From an uncultured Oscillospiraceae bacterium (GTDB lineage: Bacteria > Bacillota > Clostridia > Oscillospirales > Oscillospiraceae), in the NCBI GenBank assembly GCA_944382965.1, contig CALWOA010000004.1, forward strand, positions 62,001 through 126,000: DNA of 64,000 nt. Reading direction: 5' to 3'. Both the position numbers and the translations under genes were made by a program. The notes beneath the pieces are model-generated. The model was not told where the DNA came from. It ran no database searches and saw only the letters and a program-made list of their open reading frames with translations. Of the stretch, positions 63,451-64,000 are shown piece after piece (the first letter of the stretch is position 1; every line of letters starts with the position of its first letter).

Positions 63451-63831
63451 TCACCTCTTGGAGGCAGAAAACTCCGCCGCTTCCTGAATCCAGCCCAGCA
63501 ATTCCTCGTCGATTTCGTCCACACTTCCCACCATCACATGGTGCGTCCATCTTCCGGGGTAGGGTTCGGTCGCCACATCGATTCTGGGGGATTCCTTGTG
63601 GTAGCCCAGCCCGAAGGTGACCGTCATCCACACCGCCGGACGGTCTTTCGCTTTCCGGCAGGGATTGAAGGACACAAACGCAAAGCCTCGTTTGTTGGCA
63701 AAAGTGATCTGCGTCTTTGCCTCCTTGATCTTTACATCGGGAACCCGGGTCAGAATCGCATTTTCCAGCCGTTCGTAGTTGGGCAAAGCATCCATGTGTT
63801 CGCCGAAGAAGGATAAAATATCGTTGTCCAT
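63451..63831 (-). CDS. DUF5655 family protein
   Basis: 126 residues. It has FFGEHMDALPNYERLENAIL, VKIKEAKTQITFANKRGFAFVSF, WMTVTFGLGYHKESPRID and HHVMVGSVDEIDEELLGWIQEAAEFS, the DUF5655 plan (small alpha/beta domain, function unknown). GGGGGAGCGG precedes the ATG. Confidence 0.85.
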   Translation of the reverse strand: MDNDILSFFGEHMDALPNYERLENAILTRVPDVKIKEAKTQITFANKRGFAFVSFNPCRKAKDRPAVWMTVTFGLGYHKESPRIDVATEPYPGRWTHHVMVGSVDEIDEELLGWIQEAAEFSASKR

Positions 63832-63888
63832 TACCGCTCCCCCGTTAAGTGCTTTTCTTTACTTTCCTGACCCGAGCCATAGAAGTTC

Positions 63889-64000
63889 TCAAAGCCATTC
63901 CTTTTTCAAAATGGCATACTGCACCGTGTTTTCGTAGCGTGGGGAACCATCCGGGTTGTTGACAAAGGATATGAACTCCATAAACAGTCCTTCCCGGCGC
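63889..64000 (-). CDS. C-terminal end of a gene running off the window
   Basis: The minus strand reads 36 open codons into a TGA at 63889-63891, ending GSPRYENTVQY and AILKKEWL. The 5' part lies beyond 64000. The strand and spacing (58 bases to DUF5655) suggest the same operon. Too short to name. Confidence 0.5.
   Translation of the reverse strand, partial: RREGLFMEFISFVNNPDGSPRYENTVQYAILKKEWL

Overview
The window reads as a low-redundancy stretch of a Firmicutes chromosome, most likely a gut anaerobe of the Oscillospiraceae/Ruminococcaceae type. This rests on strong AGGAGG ribosome sites, TTGACA/TATAAT promoters, two T-box leaders, a Firmicutes-type L10 leader, a fused hisIE, short HisG with HisZ, and GC-rich codons. 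The genus assignment is inference only. No rRNA, CRISPR array or IS transposase was seen; there is one tRNA gene.

Layout. 0-4.5 kb: a small ORF, a cytidylate-kinase-like protein, rplJ-rplL behind an L10-binding leader, a membrane protein and a GH3 lipoprotein. 4.5-15 kb (minus strand): mrp, an ABC-F ATPase, an RNase M5-like Toprim protein, holA, comEC, T-box-controlled alaS, and a pyridoxamine kinase. 15-19.7 kb: a GMP synthase lacking its glutaminase domain, a GNAT gene in an AT-rich patch, galE and a MATE exporter. 19.8-27.5 kb (minus strand): a complete, tightly overlapping histidine operon headed by a TrpR-type regulator (order regulator-hisZ-G-D-C-B-H-A-F-IE). 27.6-41.1 kb: ilvE, then ilvA-leuA-leuC-leuD-leuB-ilvB-ilvN-ilvC-ilvD behind a T-box whose specifier reads best as a Leu codon, with a DUF815 ATPase overlapping ilvD. 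41.3-51 kb: mixed housekeeping genes, including a CLC channel, YggS, a LytTR/DUF3021 pair, a second MATE exporter, a PadR/DUF2812 operon with two clear palindromic operators on its promoter, and a RACE-type corrinoid activator.

51.1-61 kb is the accessory region. It starts with an ECF sigma gene followed by a broken DUF4367 gene (in-frame TAG, short C-terminus). Then come tRNA-Pro(UGG), a truncated HAD gene, a DUF3892 gene, and an AT-rich gene for one 1021-residue polypeptide with an N-terminal SIR2 NADase domain, a middle APAZ-like region and a C-terminal MID-PIWI region. I read this as a single-chain short prokaryotic Argonaute defence protein (SIR2-APAZ-pAgo), expected to sense invading nucleic acid through a guide and respond by destroying NAD+. 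It is followed by two tandem tyrosine recombinases, a palindrome-rich spacer, an HTH protein and an excisionase, so the defence gene probably sits in or beside an integrative element. 61.3-64 kb holds small metabolic or unknown genes (SGNH hydrolase, DUF2200, alpha/beta hydrolase, DUF5655).

The most interesting object is the fused SIR2-pAgo gene with its tandem integrases and the repeats and truncated genes around tRNA-Pro. Secondary points are the candidate HisR-type operator, the Leu-type T-box over a combined Ile/Val/Leu operon, the split-type GuaA, and the PadR twin operators.
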